Translations under genes and position numbers: made by a program | The notes under the pieces: model-generated | Told to the model about the DNA's origin: nothing | Seen by the model: only the letters and a program-made list of their open reading frames with translations | Databases searched by the model: none | From: Batkoa obscura | Lineage: Eukaryota; Entomophthoromycota; Entomophthoromycetes; Entomophthorales; Batkoaceae | Length of the DNA stretch: 64,000 nucleotides | NCBI GenBank assembly: GCA_030770535.1 | Contig: JASVEC010000008.1 | Span: forward strand, 1,116,001-1,180,000 | Direction of reading: 5' to 3' | Part shown: one piece after another, positions 59,801 to 64,000 of the stretch | Layout: each line of letters starts with the position of its first letter | Numbering within the stretch: position 1 is the stretch's first letter

Positions 59801-62800
59801 ATATTAAATCAGAGATTGTTTCACATATTTGTGTACGAATACCAAAATTAGTACTATCTTTATTAGCCATATTAATTAAATTATTTAAAACTAAATCCCA
59901 TAGTTGATGATCTTCTTGATTAATTAACCGAGGCATTGAAGATAAACATACTGATCTTAATTGTTCTACTGAAAATAAAGATTCTTCGGATCTTAAATTC
60001 GTTTTTATTGATATTGATGATGAAGATGAAGATAATGATTGTTTTTCTTCATTTAATTCCTTTCCTTTTTTGATATATTCTAAATCAGTAAATTTATTAC
60101 CATTCGATTCAGCTGCTAATTTAATTAAACAAGTAATAAAATAATTGTAACTTTCTTCATTCAAATATTTAACATTTTCAAAAAACAATTTGATATCCGA
60201 TTGTAATAAATTAATTTCTATTTCATTTAATTTATCTTTACCAAAAAACAAATGTTCTTCTTTAGTTGAATATGAATTTGCTTTATGTCCTCCACTTTTA
60301 AAAGATATTTGTAATAAATGTTGAATTGTTTGTAATGTCTCCAAAATAGTTAACCAGGATTGCTCTAATACATCACTTAATTTACTCGCAATATATAGAA
60401 TGGATTTTAAAAACATTACATGTCTTTCTGTAATAACAGGAATAGAAGCATTACTCATAGAAGGACTGTAAATATTAGATAAGTAATTATTATTATCACT
60501 ACTATTAAAAGATGATTTATCTAACAAAATAGTATTTGAATAAGGATAAGAATGTTGAGATAAACACGATAAAAAAGCATCTCTTGCATCATTTAATTGA
60601 AATAAAGCTGTAATTAAAGTAAAGTTTTTTAAACAATCAACTACTAATAAAGTTAATACTTTATCCATGGGTAATTTAGCTAAAAAACTTAACCCGGCTA
60701 ACATACCAGTCCAAGATAATTTGACCATTTCTTTAATTAACATATTATCATTCTTAGTTTCAATTACAAATAAAGATTTATCATATGGTTCCATACTTTC
60801 GTTACTGTCAGTTGTTATATTAATATTGTTATTATTATTATTAGCATTATTATTATTATTATTATTATCTGTTCTTCTAAAATTGGGTAATATATCCATA
60901 CATAATCCATTAATTATGGATTCTATCGAATTTAAAGCTATAAATAACATATAACCAGAGGGTATATTAGGAGCATCTGCTTTATCTAATAAATCAATAC
61001 TAATAATAAAAATGATAAGTAAAAATAATTAACTTAAACATAAATAAAGTAGATTACCATTGTATTTTCATAGCCGAATTATTAACTGAAAACACATTCT
61101 GGTCGATTGAATTTGATTGAGAATTAGCCTGGTTTAATTCTAAAGATAATGAATTTGAATTCATTAAATTTCTAAATTGCATTGGATTTTCATTAATTAA
61201 CTTATTTAATATACTGATTATATCTCGAAATAAATTAGAACTTCCATCGGATGAAGTGTCTCTGTCGTAACCTTTATAAATGGATTTTAATAATCTAAAA
61301 TCATTACATATACCCTTAATAACTTCGGCTGCTAATACTCGATGCCATAATATATTATCACTCTCTAACGCTTTTAATAACATAGAGATAAAGATTTCAC
61401 ATTCCATTACCTAATTAGACGAAAATTCAAAACTTAGTTTATTATAGTTGTTAATTGAAAATACACAAATATTACCAAAACATGATTAAACAATCGAATT
61501 ATTAAAAACACTAATCTCATTATACGTGTTGTTTGTGGAAAATCTCCTTTTTCGGAAAAGGAACGAATTATTAAGGGACATAATTTTTCTCTTAATAAAG
61601 CAGTAAATTCTGGGTACTATATTATTATTATTATTATTATTAAATTATTATGTTAATATTTAAATTGACTTACCACTTGAAATACTTTGATTTGATTGGT
61701 AAGTACTGATTCAATTAATTCCAATCCAAAAGTACGATTTAAAGAATTCAATTTTAATAATAAAGGTGCTTCTCCATTTGTCATATAACATAAATCCTAA
61801 ATATTCAATATGAAAATAAATAAATAAATAGAATATATTATAATAATATAAAACTTACTTGAAACAAAAAATAAGCATCTTTAGCATCAGGTGATAAACA
61901 CGATACTAAAGTTTGTATATCTTCAATATAAAAAATATTAATTATAAATAATAAATAATATAATAAATTAGTTTACCATGTTCAATACTTTTATCTAATA
62001 TATCTTTATCATAGTTTAAATGATCTAAATCAGAAAATTTGATTTTTTTATCAAAGATAATAATTAATAATTGTCTTAAAGTAGCTGCTGCTGTATTATT
62101 AACGACAGATACTTTGGATTCTTGTAAGCGAAAACAAATTAATAAGGCCTGTTATTAAAGTGAAATAAAAGAAGTAATATTAATATAAAATATAATAGTT
62201 AGTGATTAATAAATTTACTGAATTCAATAATTCCCCTTGGATATTATCATAATTTGTTAGTAAAGGTAATACTGTTTGTAATACTCTTAATTGTACTTCA
62301 ATATTATGGTTCAATATTTCAGATAATACTTTTAATATATTGCCAATGGATTTCTATCATTTTAATGTAAAAAAGAATAAAACTGATTAGTTTTTCATCA
62401 TTTGGGATTGAAATTAAGTGATGATATTACCTCTGGTACCGCTTTATGTAGTATTAATTTTTGTAAACAAGCAATAGCTATTGAAATCAATTTTGGCATC
62501 TTACTATTACATGCTAAATAAATGGGCTTTAAGGTTTCTTCTGTTTTAGCTAAGTCTATAGAATATTATATTTATTCAATTCTTTTTTTTTGATATTTCA
62601 ATTTATTCTTTCTTACCTTCAGCTATTTCATTCGCTGTTCTATCCTTTGTTATCCTCATTATCATAATCACTTTTTCACATGCCTAAAAAAAGGTAATGA
62701 AAGCTTTAAATTGAGGCCATTTATTGGAAAAATGAAATTTACTTCTTTTATTTCAGGAAATTTACGTCTCGCTTCATTGGATAAAGTGGATAATTCCGCT

Positions 62801-62826
62801 TGTAAATAGACTGGTAAACTACTCAT
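56845..62826 (-). CDS. MON2: Mon2, Sec7/BIG-related trafficking scaffold
   Basis: Large peripheral protein of late Golgi/endosomes that works with the flippase Neo1 and Dop1 in recycling. The start MSSLPVYLQAELSTLSNEARR is followed by the DCB region (EACEKVIMIMRITKDR..., CLQKLILHKAVPE, EVQLRVLQTVLPLL) and the HUS-like part (GLELIESVLTNQIKVFQVYPEF, CEIFISMLLKALESDNILWHRVLAAEVIKGI). The exon of 57453-60950 encodes over 1150 residues of helical repeats with the Mon2 C-terminal block (SRPEVRNGAIQTLFRTI, IWNTIIWKILYSFID, WDETRVLIIHGLTNLYKEFL). No Sec7 catalytic domain lies between DCB/HUS and C-terminal parts, as expected for Mon2. Total length about 1650 residues, about 11 introns, all in the N-terminal third and at the extreme 3' end. 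Long poly-Asn tracts (residues coded near 60820-60870 and 58110-58150) interrupt it. Confidence 0.92.
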
Positions 62827-63223
62827 TTTCTTTTATTTAGATAAGAAAAAATTAATGAATATTTTTAAAAAAAATAAGTAATGCTATGATGTTTGAAGTT
62901 TTTTATTTTGAAATTTCAATTAATTTCTCAAATTAGGCTTTTTTTTATTGGATCAATAAAATGATTGATGTGACTAGAAATTGGAAATTTTAATATGCCA
63001 CGTAAATTCAACAAAAATTAAAATTAAAAATTACAATTTTATAATTATAAATATACTACACTACAAATTAAAATAAAATAAAATAAAACAACAAAATAAA
63101 AAAGCACTCAAAATTTACTACTTTTTAATAATTTTTAATAATTCAATTCTTTTATAATAACAAACTATCCTTCATTTCTTTCATCTATGAAAAAAAATCA
63201 ATGATTTTTATTTAATTAATTTA
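62827..63223. other. Spacer between MON2 start and RBBP4/7 stop
   Basis: About 400 A+T-rich bases; MON2 promoter and the 3' end of the WD40 gene. No other feature seen. Confidence 0.6.

Positions 63224-64000
<777 letters not shown>

Overview
The window is nuclear DNA from a fungus, probably an early-diverging (non-Dikarya) lineage. It is strongly A+T-rich, with many short spliceosomal introns (about 40-80 nt, GTAAG...TAG). It carries fungal-type genes: a Zn2Cys6 regulator, a MON2 trafficking scaffold, a V-ATPase a-subunit, a WASP homologue that keeps a CRIB motif, and a front-end desaturase whose sequence follows the Mortierella delta-5 (arachidonic-acid) desaturase type. I cannot name the genus from the sequence alone.

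Layout. 1-8 kb is gene-dense: SEC63 (partial, minus), a tandem-RRM hnRNP/Hrp1-like protein with a prion-like repeat (minus), a small Tim chaperone (plus) and a DGAT2-type acyltransferase (minus). 8.4-10.9 kb is a complete-looking DNA transposon with a 567-residue DDE-like transposase. 10.9-26.6 kb is gene-poor, with two intronless genes (Kelch-BTB and a PH-domain protein) separated by long A+T-rich spacers holding MITEs. 26.6-35 kb is gene-dense again: WASP, tRNA-Met, SSF1, protein phosphatase inhibitor 2 and V-ATPase subunit a. 35-52.8 kb is repeat-rich, with only a Zn2Cys6 regulator and the desaturase. It holds most of the MITEs, an 8-bp-unit microsatellite, and three copies of one LTR family. 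52.8-64 kb is gene-dense: a cytochrome c peroxidase-like enzyme, a GCK-III Ste20 kinase, MON2 and an RBBP4/7 (Msi1/Hat2) WD40 protein (partial).

The most notable system is a two-component DNA transposon family. The autonomous-looking element (8407-10861) has GGGG-type terminal inverted repeats and a perfect 4-bp ATTT duplication. Nineteen copies of a MITE of about 99 bp occur in the window. The MITE shares the terminal motif GGGG-N-TGT, then GTTT at the same offset. Each of its two arms matches the corresponding arm of the big element beyond the inverted repeat, so the MITE looks like an internal-deletion derivative of this family. The MITEs also use 4-bp A/T-only target duplications (ATAT, AAAT, ATTT), and some sit head-to-tail sharing a single ATAT. 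The transposase carries D...D...(E/D) candidates and a distinctive HHGK-x-x-VDG-x-FG motif, and I could not place it in a named superfamily with confidence.

Otherwise the genes are housekeeping: ER translocation, RNA processing, mitochondrial import, lipid synthesis, actin nucleation, ribosome assembly, phosphatase control, vacuolar acidification, peroxide removal, kinase signalling, endosome-Golgi traffic and chromatin.
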